In this document: positions 45,248-54,068 of the stretch, piece after piece
How the letters are laid out: the number at the start of each line of letters is the position of its first letter
Position numbering within the stretch: position 1 is the stretch's first letter
Assembly (NCBI GenBank): GCA_021325655.1
Contig: JAJPGT010000043.1
Location: 1 to 64,000, forward strand
Length of the DNA: 64,000 nucleotides
DNA from: Pseudomonadota bacterium
GTDB taxonomy: Bacteria > Chloroflexota > UBA6077 > JAJPGT01
Direction: 5' to 3'
Notes under the pieces: model-generated
Seen by the model: only the letters and a program-made list of their open reading frames with translations
Told to the model about the DNA's origin: nothing
The model's database searches: none
Made by a program: the position numbers and the translations under genes

Positions 45248-48200
45248 GTGTATCGCCCCGTACCTGCCAAGCCTGATTTCAACGCGCTCGAAGAATCCGT
45301 CCTGGCGCTGTGGGACAAGACCCGCGCCTTCGACCAGCTCCGCGCCCGCAACGCCAACGGCCCCATCTGGTCGTTTATCGACGGCCCGATCACCGCGAAC
45401 AACCCGATGGGGGTGCACCATGCCTGGGGGCGGACCTACAAAGACATCTTCCAGCGCTACAAGGCGATGCAGGGCTTCCGCCAGCGCTACCAGAACGGCT
45501 TCGACTGCCAGGGTCTGTGGGTGGAGGTCGAGGTCGAAAAGGAGCTCGGCTTCAACTCGAAGCGGGAGATCGAGGCGTTCGGGCTGGAGGCGTTCTCTCG
45601 CGCCTGCCGCGAACGAGTGTACCGCTACGCCGACACGATCACCCGCCAGTCGATCCGCCTCGGCCAGTGGATGGACTGGGACGACTCCTACTACACACTG
45701 TCCGACAACAACATCCAGCACATCTGGACGTTCCTGAAGACCTGCCACGAGCGCGGCTGGCTCTACAAGGGCGCCCGCTCCATGCCCTGGTGTATCCGCT
45801 GCGAGACGGGGCTGTCGCAGCACGAACTGGTTGGCACCGATGCCTACGCGGAACTGACCCATACATCCGTGTACATCGCGCTGCCGATCCAGGAGCGCCC
45901 CGGGGAGTATTTCCTGGTCTGGACCACCACGCCCTGGACGCTGGCGGCGAACGTGGCGCTGGCGGTTCATCCCGCCCTGGAGTACGTCAAGGCGCGCCAG
46001 GGGGACCGGGTGCTGATCCTGTCCGCCGGCGCGCTGCACGCGCTCCAGGGTCCGTATGAGGAGGTCGGGCGGGTGCCGGGGCGCGAGCTGGTGGGGCTCA
46101 CCTACCGCGGCCCGTTCGACGAGTTCGAGAGCCAGCAGGGCGTGGTGCACCGGGTGATCGCCTGGGAGGAGGTGGGCGAGACAGAGGGCACCGGCATCGT
46201 CCACATCGCCCCGGGCTGCGGCGCGGAGGACTACGAACTGTCGAAGGTGGAGAACCTGCCGGTGCTGGTCCCGCTGGACGAGGCGGGCAACTATGTCCCC
46301 GGCTATGGGATGCTCAGCGACCGGAACGTGCGCGAGGTGAACCCGCTGATCTTCGCCAGCCTGCGCGACAAGGGGTTGCTGGAGCGGCTGGAGGAGTACA
46401 CCCACCGCTACCCTACCTGCTGGCGCTGTAAGAGCGAGCTGGTGTTCCGGCTGAGCGAGGAGTGGTACATCTCTGTAGACGAGATCCGGCCGCGGATGAA
46501 GCGCGCCGCGGACACAGTGTGCTGGGTTCCGCCCTCGGCCGGAAAGCGGATGCAGGACTGGTTGGACAACATGGGCGACTGGAACATCTCCCGTCGCCGC
46601 TACTGGGGTCTGCCGCTGCCGTTCTACCCCTGCGCCGCCTGTGGCGAGCTGACCGTGATCGGCTCGCTGCAGGAGCTGCGAGAGCGGGCGCTGTCCGGGC
46701 TGGAGCACCTCTCTGAGCTGCACCGGCCCTGGATCGACGAGGTTGTGATCGCCTGCGCGCGCTGCGGCGCCCCGACCCGCCGGATCACGGAGGTGGGCGA
46801 CGCCTGGCTCGACGCCGGCATCGTCCCCTTCTCGACGCTGTACTATCTGCAGGACCCTGCCTACTGGCGCCAGTGGTTCCCGGCGGACTTCATCACCGAG
46901 ATGCGGGAGCAGATCCGCCTCTGGTTCTACAGCATGCTCTTTATGAGCGTCGCGCTGGAGGACCGCAGCCCCTACCAGGCGGTGCTCGCCTACGAGAAGC
47001 TGATGGACGAGCACGGCGAGCCGATGCACCGCAGCAAGGGCAACGCCATCTGGTTCGACGAGGCAGTCGAGCGGATGGGCGCCGACGTGATGCGCTGGAT
47101 GTATGCCTCGCAGAACATCACCCAGAATCTGCTGTTCGGCTACACCCCGGCCCGCGAGGTGACGCAAAAGCTGCTCACGCTCTGGAACGTGTACGCGTTC
47201 TTCGTGCTCTACGCCCGCGAGGACAGGTTCGTGCCCGCTCCAGAGCGGCACGTCCCACACCACCAGCGGGCGCTGCTCGACCGCTGGATTCTCTCCCGCT
47301 TCGCCGCGCTGGTCGCTGCAGTGCGCGAGACGCTCGACAACTACGACCCGGGCCCGGCGACGATGGCCGTGGAGCGGTTCGTCGACGACCTCTCCACCTG
47401 GTACGTTCGGCGCAGCCGGCGCCGTTTCTGGAAGAGCGCCAACGATCGGGACAAGTGGGCAGCGTACCAGACGCTGTACGAGGTGCTGGTGGGGCTGGTC
47501 CGGCTGCTCGCTCCGATTATGCCGTTCCTGACCGAAGAGCTGTACCAGAACCTGGTCCGTTCGGTGGACCCGAGCGCCCCTGACAGCGTCCACCTGACAG
47601 ACTACCCGGTCCCGGACGAGGCGGCGCGCGACACGGCGCTGGAGCAGGCGGTGGATCTGGCGCGCGAGATCGTCGCGCTCGGCCGCGCGGCCCGGAGCGC
47701 GGCGCAGATCCGCGTCCGCCAGCCGCTGGCGAAGCTGCTGGTGCGGCTTCCCGACCGGCAGGCCACGCTCGATCCAGCGCTGGTGGAGGAGATCGCGGAC
47801 GAGCTGAACGTGAAGCAGGTGGAGCTGGTGGGCGATCTCGGCTACGCGGTGCAGCAGGTAGCGACGCCGCGTCCGGAGCTGCTCGGCCCCAAGTACGGGC
47901 GCCGGTACCCGGAGATCTCGAAGGCACTGCGCGAGGGCCGCTTCACGGTGCTGCCCGGCGGCCGGGTCGCAGTGGAGGGCGTGGAGCTGGAGCCGGGCGA
48001 GGTGACGCTCAGCACCCGCGGCCTGCCCGGGTATCAGGTGGAGGAAGCGGACGGGATCCTGGTGGCGCTGGATACCACCCTGACGGAGCCGCTGGTGCTG
48101 GAGGGCCAGGCGCGGGAGATCGTCCGCCACATCCAGGATCTGCGCAAGGAGGCCGGCTTCGAGGTGGCGGACCGGATCGTGGTCGGCTACGAGACGCTGG

Positions 48201-48370
48201 GCGACCACGCCGGCCTGCGGGAGGCGATCACCACGCACCGGGACTACATCGCCCGCGAGACGCTAGCAGTCGATCTCCATCCGGGAGTGGACGAGACCAT
48301 GGAGCGCTGGTCGGGCGAGATCGACGGCGCGCCCCTGACACTCGGTGTTCGCAGAGTTGCCACGCGATAA
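45248..48370 (+). CDS. ileS: Isoleucyl-tRNA synthetase, divergent type
   Basis: 1040 residues from GTG 45248, chosen because AGGAG is well spaced and the protein then begins MYRPVPAKPDFNALEESVLA as in relatives. It charges tRNA-Ile. The HIGH signature reads ITANNPMGVHHAWGRT and the KMSKS loop PMHRSKGNAI, both unlike the classic forms. The editing domain (about 200-400) has FLVWTTTPWTLAANVALAV. Cysteines of a zinc-like site occur in the core (PCAACGEL and CARCGAP), but the usual C-terminal zinc finger is absent. It heads an operon with lspA 13 bases on. Confidence 0.95.
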   Translation: MYRPVPAKPDFNALEESVLALWDKTRAFDQLRARNANGPIWSFIDGPITANNPMGVHHAWGRTYKDIFQRYKAMQGFRQRYQNGFDCQGLWVEVEVEKELGFNSKREIEAFGLEAFSRACRERVYRYADTITRQSIRLGQWMDWDDSYYTLSDNNIQHIWTFLKTCHERGWLYKGARSMPWCIRCETGLSQHELVGTDAYAELTHTSVYIALPIQERPGEYFLVWTTTPWTLAANVALAVHPALEYVKARQGDRVLILSAGALHALQGPYEEVGRVPGRELVGLTYRGPFDEFESQQGVVHRVIAWEEVGETEGTGIVHIAPGCGAEDYELSKVENLPVLVPLDEAGNYVPGYGMLSDRNVREVNPLIFASLRDKGLLERLEEYTHRYPTCWRCKSELVFRLSEEWYISVDEIRPRMKRAADTVCWVPPSAGKRMQDWLDNMGDWNISRRRYWGLPLPFYPCAACGELTVIGSLQELRERALSGLEHLSELHRPWIDEVVIACARCGAPTRRITEVGDAWLDAGIVPFSTLYYLQDPAYWRQWFPADFITEMREQIRLWFYSMLFMSVALEDRSPYQAVLAYEKLMDEHGEPMHRSKGNAIWFDEAVERMGADVMRWMYASQNITQNLLFGYTPAREVTQKLLTLWNVYAFFVLYAREDRFVPAPERHVPHHQRALLDRWILSRFAALVAAVRETLDNYDPGPATMAVERFVDDLSTWYVRRSRRRFWKSANDRDKWAAYQTLYEVLVGLVRLLAPIMPFLTEELYQNLVRSVDPSAPDSVHLTDYPVPDEAARDTALEQAVDLAREIVALGRAARSAAQIRVRQPLAKLLVRLPDRQATLDPALVEEIADELNVKQVELVGDLGYAVQQVATPRPELLGPKYGRRYPEISKALREGRFTVLPGGRVAVEGVELEPGEVTLSTRGLPGYQVEEADGILVALDTTLTEPLVLEGQAREIVRHIQDLRKEAGFEVADRIVVGYETLGDHAGLREAITTHRDYIARETLAVDLHPGVDETMERWSGEIDGAPLTLGVRRVATR

Positions 48371-48383
48371 CGTCGAGGCGGAG

Positions 48384-48896
48384 ATGGCGACGACGGTCCC
48401 GTCGCGGCGCGCCGCGACCATGCGGCTGCTCTTCTTCGCCGCGCTCAGTCTGCTCGTCGTCGCCGCCGACCAGTGGACCAAGCAGCTCGCCCGCGAGCTG
48501 CTGTTTCGAGAGGGCGCCCGCTCCATCCCGGTCTTCGGCAGCGTGGTGCGGCTCACCTACGTCGAGAACCGCGGCGCGGCATTCGGTCTGCTCCAGAATC
48601 AGACGGCGTTCTTTGTCCTGGTGGCGCTAGTGGTCATCGTCGTCATCATGCTGAGCTTTCGCTTCATGGCCAATCCTAGCCTGCTGCTCATCACCGCGCT
48701 CGGGCTCCAGATGGGCGGAGCGATCGGGAACCTGATCGACCGGGTCACGACCGGCTACGTCGTGGACTTCATCGACCTGTCGTTCTGGCCCGTGTTCAAC
48801 CTGGCGGACTCGGCGATTTGCGTTGGCGTCGCGCTCCTGGCCTATCTCGTCGCCTTCAAGCCCAGCGCCCAGGCCGCCCCCTCCAGCGATGGCTAA
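48384..48896 (+). CDS. lspA: Lipoprotein signal peptidase
   Basis: 170 residues from ATG 48384; ATG 48420 is a possible shorter start. It cleaves signal peptides of prolipoproteins in the membrane. Four spans are predicted. Conserved blocks: AADQWTKQLA, VENRGAAFGLLQ, GGAIGNLIDRV with the first catalytic Asp in YVVDFIDL, and FNLADSAICVG with the second. The stop overlaps rluD by eight bases. Lipoprotein substrates in this window include both ABC binding proteins. Confidence 0.95.
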   Translation: MATTVPSRRAATMRLLFFAALSLLVVAADQWTKQLARELLFREGARSIPVFGSVVRLTYVENRGAAFGLLQNQTAFFVLVALVVIVVIMLSFRFMANPSLLLITALGLQMGGAIGNLIDRVTTGYVVDFIDLSFWPVFNLADSAICVGVALLAYLVAFKPSAQAAPSSDG

Positions 48897-49842
48897 AGTC
48901 CAGCGCCCAGCCTCCGCCCCCCGCCCCGAAACTAGCTACGTCGTCTCGCCGTTCGACGCTGCTCGCCGGCTGGACGCCTTCCTGAGCAAGCATGAGCGGG
49001 AGCGCTCTCGCTCGGAATGGCAGCGGCTGATCGCTCTGGGTGCGGTCCGCCTCAACGGGCACCCGGCCAAGCCCGCTACCCGCCTCCAGCCCGGCGACCG
49101 GGTGGAGATTCTCCCCATCCCGGCGCATCTGGAGGTACGCCCCGAAGCCGACCTCCCGCTCGAGATCGTTTACGAGGACCCGGCGATGATCGTCGTCAAC
49201 AAGCCGGCCGGAATGGTCGTCCACCCGGCGCCAGGGAACGAGAGCGGGACGCTGGTCAACGCCCTCGTTGCCCGCTTCCCCGAGCTGCAGGACCCGACGG
49301 GTGAACTGCGGCCGGGCATCGTCCACCGCCTGGACAAGGACACCTCGGGGCTGCTCGTCGTCGGACGCACCGCCCAGGCCGTCGCCGCGCTCCAGGCGCA
49401 GTTGAAACAACGCAGCGTCGACAAGCGGTATCTCGCGCTCGTCGCCGGCCGGATCAGCGAGGATCAGGCGCGCGTCGAGGCCCCTATCGCCCGCAGCCTG
49501 ACCCATCGGCAGAAGATGGCGGTTCGCGCCGACGGCAAGCCGGCCGTGACCGAGCTTCGGGTGCTGGAGCGCTTCCGCGACTGGACGCTCCTGGAGGCGC
49601 AGCTCCATACTGGACGCACGCACCAGATTCGTGTTCACTGCGCGTACATCGGCCACCCGGTCGCGGGCGATGCCATCTACGGCAGCGGGCGCGGACCGGC
49701 CGGGCTGCGCCGCCAGTTCCTGCACGCGGCCTATCTCGCGCTCGACTCGCCGGCGACCGAGCAGCGCGTCGAGCTACGCGCGCCGCTACCACCGGACCTG
49801 CAGGCCGTGCTCAACCGCGTGCGTGAGGAGCAGGGGGGGTGA
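48889..49842 (+). CDS. rluD: Large-subunit pseudouridine synthase, RluD family
   Basis: 317 residues from ATG 48889. An S4 RNA-binding domain (about 18-75, RSEWQRLIALGAVRLNG) precedes the catalytic domain with the Asp in GIVHRLDKDTSGLLVVG (about residue 150) and TGRTHQIRVH. It converts uridines in 23S rRNA helix 69 or similar targets. The target set cannot be told from sequence. It overlaps lspA, as is common in bacteria. Confidence 0.94.
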   Translation: MAKVQRPASAPRPETSYVVSPFDAARRLDAFLSKHERERSRSEWQRLIALGAVRLNGHPAKPATRLQPGDRVEILPIPAHLEVRPEADLPLEIVYEDPAMIVVNKPAGMVVHPAPGNESGTLVNALVARFPELQDPTGELRPGIVHRLDKDTSGLLVVGRTAQAVAALQAQLKQRSVDKRYLALVAGRISEDQARVEAPIARSLTHRQKMAVRADGKPAVTELRVLERFRDWTLLEAQLHTGRTHQIRVHCAYIGHPVAGDAIYGSGRGPAGLRRQFLHAAYLALDSPATEQRVELRAPLPPDLQAVLNRVREEQGG

Positions 49843-49846
49843 GACC

Positions 49847-50158
49847 GTGGGCCTGATGCAGAACTTGCGCCGGGGCGCCGGGCGGGCAGCGTTCGAAGCG
49901 GACCGGCTCCTGCGCGCCAACCGCGTCCGCAACGAGATCGCGGAGCTGAACGCTCGCATCGCCGAGGACGAGCGACAGCTCGGCGCCCGGCTGGTGGACC
50001 TGTATCTGGCGGGAATGCTCGACCAGCCAGAGTTCGAGCCGCCGATCAGGCGCATCCTCGAGCTCCGCACCCTGGTTCAGGAGAAGCAGCTCGACCTGAA
50101 CGCCATCCTGGAGGAGCAGGCGCCCAGCGATCTCACCCTCCGCAAGAGGCTCCCGTGA
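49847..50158 (+). CDS. Small coiled-coil protein of unknown function
   Basis: 103 residues from GTG 49847 with GGGGGG upstream (ATG 49856 is an alternative). No known family recognised. It is soluble, highly charged and helical: RVRNEIAELNARIAEDERQL and ILELRTLVQEKQLDLNAILE show heptad spacing, suggesting two antiparallel helices or a dimer. It sits between rluD and gltX, and gltX starts inside its stop (GTGA), so it belongs to a translation operon. A protein-protein or ribosome-linked role is speculation. Confidence 0.7.
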   Translation: MGLMQNLRRGAGRAAFEADRLLRANRVRNEIAELNARIAEDERQLGARLVDLYLAGMLDQPEFEPPIRRILELRTLVQEKQLDLNAILEEQAPSDLTLRKRLP

Positions 50159-51660
50159 CCGTCCCAGCCCCCCCGGTTCGCACCCGTATCGCCCCCTCTC
50201 CGACCGGCGACCCGCACGTTGGGACCGCCTATACCGCCCTGTTCAACCTGGCCCTGGCCCGGCAGCACGCCGGCCAGTTCGTCCTGCGGGTCGAGGACAC
50301 CGATCGCGAGCGCTACCGCCCAGAGTCCGAGCAGCGGGTGTTCGAGTACCTGCACTGGCTCGGCCTCACCTGGGATGAGGGGCCCGACGTCGGCGGCCCC
50401 TTCGGGCCGTACCGCCAGTCGGAGCGCCTGCCGCTGTACCGGGCGCAGGGCGAGCAACTCGTCCGCGTCGGCCAGGCCTACTGGTGCTGGTGCTCGCGCG
50501 AGCGGCTGGAGCGCATCCGCCAGGAGCAGCAGGCGCGCGGTGAGCCGCCCAAGTATGACCGCTACTGCCTGGGCAAGACACGCGTCGAGCGCGCCCGTGA
50601 GCCCGACTTCACCGAGCCGCCGGTGCTGCGGCTGAAGGTGCCGGACAGCGGAGAGACGAGCTTTACGGATCTGATTCGCGGCGAGATCAGCTTCCAGAAC
50701 GCGCTCCTGGACGACCAAGTGCTGCTGAAGTCCGACGGCTTTCCCACCTACCACCTCGCCGTGGTGGTGGACGACCACGAGATGCGGATCTCCCACGTCA
50801 TGCGCGGCGAGGAGTGGATTCCCAGCACCCCGAAGCACGTCCTGCTGTATCAGGCGTTTGGCTGGGAGCTGCCGGCGTTCGCCCACCTACCGATCCTGCG
50901 CAACGTGGACCGGAGCAAGATCTCCAAGCGCCGCAACCCCTGGGCAGTGCTGCCCTGGTTCCGCGAGCAAGGCTACCTGCCTGAAGCGCTGCTGAACTTC
51001 CTGGCGCTGATGGGCTTCTCCATCCCTGACCCGAGCCAGTCCGGCGAGACGCGCGAGGTGTTCGGCTTCGACGAGGTCGTCCAGCACTTCGCGTTCGATC
51101 GCTTCAGCACCACCAGCCCGGTCTTCGACCTGGCCAAGCTCGACTGGCTGAACGGGGTGTACATCCGCGGCCTGCCGCTGAACGAGCTGCTGGCGCGTGT
51201 CACCCCCTACCTGGAGGCCGCCGGCTACCCGGTCCGCGGCCGTGAAGGGTATCTGCTGCGCTGCCTTGCGCTCGAGCAGGAGCGGCTGAAGCGGCTGGGG
51301 GAGGCGCCGCAGGCGCTGGAGTTTTTCCTCCGCGACGACCTGCGCTATCCGCGTGAGCTGCTGATCCCCAAAGGCTGGACCGTGGAGCAGGCGGAGGAGG
51401 CGCTGGCGCTGACCCGGGCGCTGATCGAACCGGTCGAGCAGCTCGAGGCCGAGCCGCTGGAGGCAGCGGCCCGGGCACTCGCCGCGGAGCGCGGCTGGAA
51501 GACGGGCAGCTACTTCGGACTGCTGCGCGTCGCCTGCACCGGGCGCACAGCGGCGCCACCCCTGTTTGCTACCCTGGCTGTGCTTGGACGCGACCGCGTG
51601 CTCACGCGTCTCTGCCAGGCGCAGGAGCTGCTGGCGCAGCCGACCCCGGAGGCACGATGA
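50155..51660 (+). CDS. gltX: Glutamyl-tRNA synthetase
   Basis: 501 residues from GTG 50155. The class I HIGH motif is APSPTGDPHVGTAYTALFNL, the KMSKS motif RSKISKRRNP, and the glutamate and tRNA contact segments include FVLRVEDTDRERY and HLAVVVDDHEMRISHVMRGE. The C-terminal anticodon domain is helical. It could be discriminating or not; a tRNA-Gln gene is nearby but no GlnRS is seen in the window. The next gene overlaps as ATGA. Confidence 0.96.
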   Translation: MTVPAPPVRTRIAPSPTGDPHVGTAYTALFNLALARQHAGQFVLRVEDTDRERYRPESEQRVFEYLHWLGLTWDEGPDVGGPFGPYRQSERLPLYRAQGEQLVRVGQAYWCWCSRERLERIRQEQQARGEPPKYDRYCLGKTRVERAREPDFTEPPVLRLKVPDSGETSFTDLIRGEISFQNALLDDQVLLKSDGFPTYHLAVVVDDHEMRISHVMRGEEWIPSTPKHVLLYQAFGWELPAFAHLPILRNVDRSKISKRRNPWAVLPWFREQGYLPEALLNFLALMGFSIPDPSQSGETREVFGFDEVVQHFAFDRFSTTSPVFDLAKLDWLNGVYIRGLPLNELLARVTPYLEAAGYPVRGREGYLLRCLALEQERLKRLGEAPQALEFFLRDDLRYPRELLIPKGWTVEQAEEALALTRALIEPVEQLEAEPLEAAARALAAERGWKTGSYFGLLRVACTGRTAAPPLFATLAVLGRDRVLTRLCQAQELLAQPTPEAR

Positions 51661-52184
51661 CGAATCTGGCCCACACCGCGGAGCGGCCAGAGCAGACGAT
51701 CCTGGAGACACGGACGCACTGGCTGGCGACCGGGCTCTGGTGGCGGCTGCCGCTGGCGCTGCTGCTCCTGGCGGTGAGCCTGGCCTGGCTCGCCTCGCCG
51801 GCCTTCGCACCGCCGGGGCGGCTGGCAGCGGCGGCGTACCAGGCTCGCCTCCCCGTGCTGATCATCGATCTGCTCATCCTGCTGTACCTGGTCCTGCTGC
51901 CCTATCTGCGCTGGCGCTCCCGGGTGTATCGCCTGACCGATCGCCGCCTCGTGCTGGAGGCCGGAATGCTCACCCGCCGGACGACCTCCATGCCACTGGC
52001 CCGCTTGCAGGACATCACCACCGAGGTGGGGCCGCTCGGCCGGCTGCTGGGCTACGGGTCGGTGAAGGTGGAGAGCGCAGGCGAGACCGCGGGGCTGGAC
52101 CAGCTAGTAGACATCCCCCAGCCCGAGCGCTTCGCCAACCTGGTGCTGGAGTACGCCAACCTGGCTCACCGCGGCGACCTCTGA
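51657..52184 (+). CDS. Bacterial PH-domain membrane protein
   Basis: 175 residues from ATG 51657. Two membrane spans (about 28-48 and 65-88) are followed by a bacterial PH-like domain (PF03703) with YRLTDRRLVLEAGMLTRRT and PLARLQDITTEVGPLGRLLG. Proteins of this type are common and poorly understood; some relate to stress. It is the last gene of the ileS operon and is convergent with the sugar ABC genes. Confidence 0.8.
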   Translation: MTNLAHTAERPEQTILETRTHWLATGLWWRLPLALLLLAVSLAWLASPAFAPPGRLAAAAYQARLPVLIIDLLILLYLVLLPYLRWRSRVYRLTDRRLVLEAGMLTRRTTSMPLARLQDITTEVGPLGRLLGYGSVKVESAGETAGLDQLVDIPQPERFANLVLEYANLAHRGDL

Positions 52185-52236
52185 GCACAGCGGCCGAGCC
52201 CCGCTCGTGGTCCCCAGCGCTCGCGACCAGCGCCGC

Positions 52237-53055
52237 TCAGTCTTCGCGCTCCGCCTTGCGGAGCTCCGCCAGCAGCTCGTGGCCGCGGACAATCATGTCC
52301 GCGATCTGCTCCTGGCTCGCCTCGCCACGCCTCAGGTCCGCCACCGACTGGCCGTGGGACAGGATCGTGAACCGATCAGCGACCGGGTAGACCTGGTGGA
52401 CGTTGTGGGTGATGAAGATCACCGACAGCCCACGGGCACGCGCCGATTCGATGTAGTGCAGCACCTTGGCCGACTCCTTCACCGAGAGCGCCGAGGTCGG
52501 CTCGTCCAGGATCAGCAGCTTGGCGCTGAAGTGAACGCCGCGGGCGATCGCGATCGATTGCCGCTCACCGCCGGACATCATCATCACCGGCTCGTCGGGC
52601 GAGCGGATGTCGATCCCGATGTCCCGCAACGCTAGCTGCGCCTCCCGGCGCGCCCGCCCGGCGTCGTAGAAGCGGAACGGGCCCAGGCGCCGCGTCACCA
52701 GGTGCTCCCGGCCAAGGAACATGTTGCGGTGGATACTCATCAGGTCGACGACCGCGAGATCCTGGTAGACAGTCGCGATCCCACGCTCGTAGGCATCGCG
52801 GGGCGAGCGGAAGTGCACCGGCTCGCCCTCCCAGAAAAGCTGTCCGCTATCGGGCGGGTAGACGCCGGTGATGATCTTGATCAGTGTCGACTTGCCCGCG
52901 CCATTGTCGCCCAGGAGCCCGACCACCTCGGCGTAGCCGACGGTAAAGTCGACACTGACCAGCGCCTCCACCGGGCCGAAGCGCTTGCCGATGCCGCGCG
53001 CCTCCAGCAACAGGCCATCGGTCAGGCGCGTGGGGGATTGGTTCTGCCGGTCCAT
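52237..53055 (-). CDS. Sugar ABC transporter ATPase
   Basis: 272 residues from ATG 53055. Walker A GDNGAGKSTLIK (about 45-56), signature MMSGGERQSIAIARG, Walker B LLILDEPTSALS. The carbohydrate-importer subfamily is shown by FRSPRDAYERGIATVYQDLA. It has one ATPase domain rather than the two fused domains of RbsA/XylG, as in FrcA-like systems. It overlaps the permease gene by 34 bases. Confidence 0.9.
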   Translation of the reverse strand: MDRQNQSPTRLTDGLLLEARGIGKRFGPVEALVSVDFTVGYAEVVGLLGDNGAGKSTLIKIITGVYPPDSGQLFWEGEPVHFRSPRDAYERGIATVYQDLAVVDLMSIHRNMFLGREHLVTRRLGPFRFYDAGRARREAQLALRDIGIDIRSPDEPVMMMSGGERQSIAIARGVHFSAKLLILDEPTSALSVKESAKVLHYIESARARGLSVIFITHNVHQVYPVADRFTILSHGQSVADLRRGEASQEQIADMIVRGHELLAELRKAERED

Positions 53056-54050
53056 TGGTTCACGATCACCGCGGCGACGATTAAGAGCCCGATCAGCGCC
53101 TGGTACCAGTAGCTGGCCACGCCGGCGAGCACCAGGCCATTGCGGATCATCCCGACCATCAGGCAGCCCAGCACCGTCCCGAGCACGCTCCCGTAGCCAC
53201 CAGAGAGGCGGGCACCGCCGATGACCGCCGCGGCGATCGCCTCCAGCTCCAGCCCAGAGCCACGGTTCGCGTCCACGGAGTTGTAGCGCCCGACCTGGAT
53301 CAGCCCGGCCAGGCCGGCCAGGGTCGCCGTCAGCACGAACAGGATGAGCCGGACCCGATCTACCGGCACACCCATGTGCCGCGCGGCCCGCTCGTTGCCC
53401 CCCGAGGCGAAGATCCAATTCCCGAATCCGGTCCGCTCCAGCACGAGGGTAAGCACGATGAATAGCCCCAGCAGCCAGAACGCGGAATAGTTGATCCCGT
53501 TGGGAAGCTGCCCCGCGAAGGGCTGGAACAGCGGGCTGGCGGTCGGGACATCGAGCGGAAACCCCTGAGTCACCACGAACAGCACTCCCCGCCACCACAG
53601 TAGACCACCGAGCGTGACGATGAACGACGGAATGCGGGTGGTGATGACCAGCAGTCCGTTGACGAATCCGATGGCGGCGGCGACCAGCAGCGCCGCCGGG
53701 ATCGCCAGCCCGAGCCAGACACCGTGAATGGCCAGCCAGGGCACGAGCACCGAGCTGATCCCCAGCACCGAGCCGACCGACAGGTCGAACTCGCCGGCGA
53801 TCATGAGCAGAGTGACACCCATCGCCACGATGCCCAGTTCAGCGGTGAGGGTGAGCGTCGAGGCGATCGATTGGGTGGTCAGAAAATAGGGCGCCCAGAT
53901 GGTGAAGACGAGGAAGACGCACAGGGTCGCCACCAGCGCCCCCGTCTCTGGGCGACCAAGAACCAGCCGGTCGAGCAGGCGACCCAGGCCAGCCCGGCCC
54001 CGCCGCCCGCTCACCCCCGCTGCGCGCAGTGCGCGTTCTCGCGTCCCCAA
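53022..54050 (-). CDS. Sugar ABC transporter permease (BPD_transp_2, RbsC-like)
   Basis: About 342 residues if started at TTG 54050; a GTG twelve codons on is also possible. Eight to ten membrane spans; family features are GEFDLSVGSVLGISSV, NGLLVITTRIPSFIVTLG, RHMGVPVDRVRLILFVLTA and AAAVIGGARLSGGYGSVLGT. It forms the membrane channel with the ATPase. The gene lies 18 bases after the binding-protein stop. Confidence 0.9.
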   Translation of the reverse strand: MGTRERALRAAGVSGRRGRAGLGRLLDRLVLGRPETGALVATLCVFLVFTIWAPYFLTTQSIASTLTLTAELGIVAMGVTLLMIAGEFDLSVGSVLGISSVLVPWLAIHGVWLGLAIPAALLVAAAIGFVNGLLVITTRIPSFIVTLGGLLWWRGVLFVVTQGFPLDVPTASPLFQPFAGQLPNGINYSAFWLLGLFIVLTLVLERTGFGNWIFASGGNERAARHMGVPVDRVRLILFVLTATLAGLAGLIQVGRYNSVDANRGSGLELEAIAAAVIGGARLSGGYGSVLGTVLGCLMVGMIRNGLVLAGVASYWYQALIGLLIVAAVIVNQWTGRTNPPRA

Positions 54051-54068
54051 CGCCGTACCGCCCTGGAC

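Noticed and set aside
45236-48238. 1000-codon open frame on the - strand opposite ileS
   Set aside because: A mirror of a GC-rich gene: it overlies the whole synthetase, and its translation is low-complexity His/Arg/Gln-rich with no family match.
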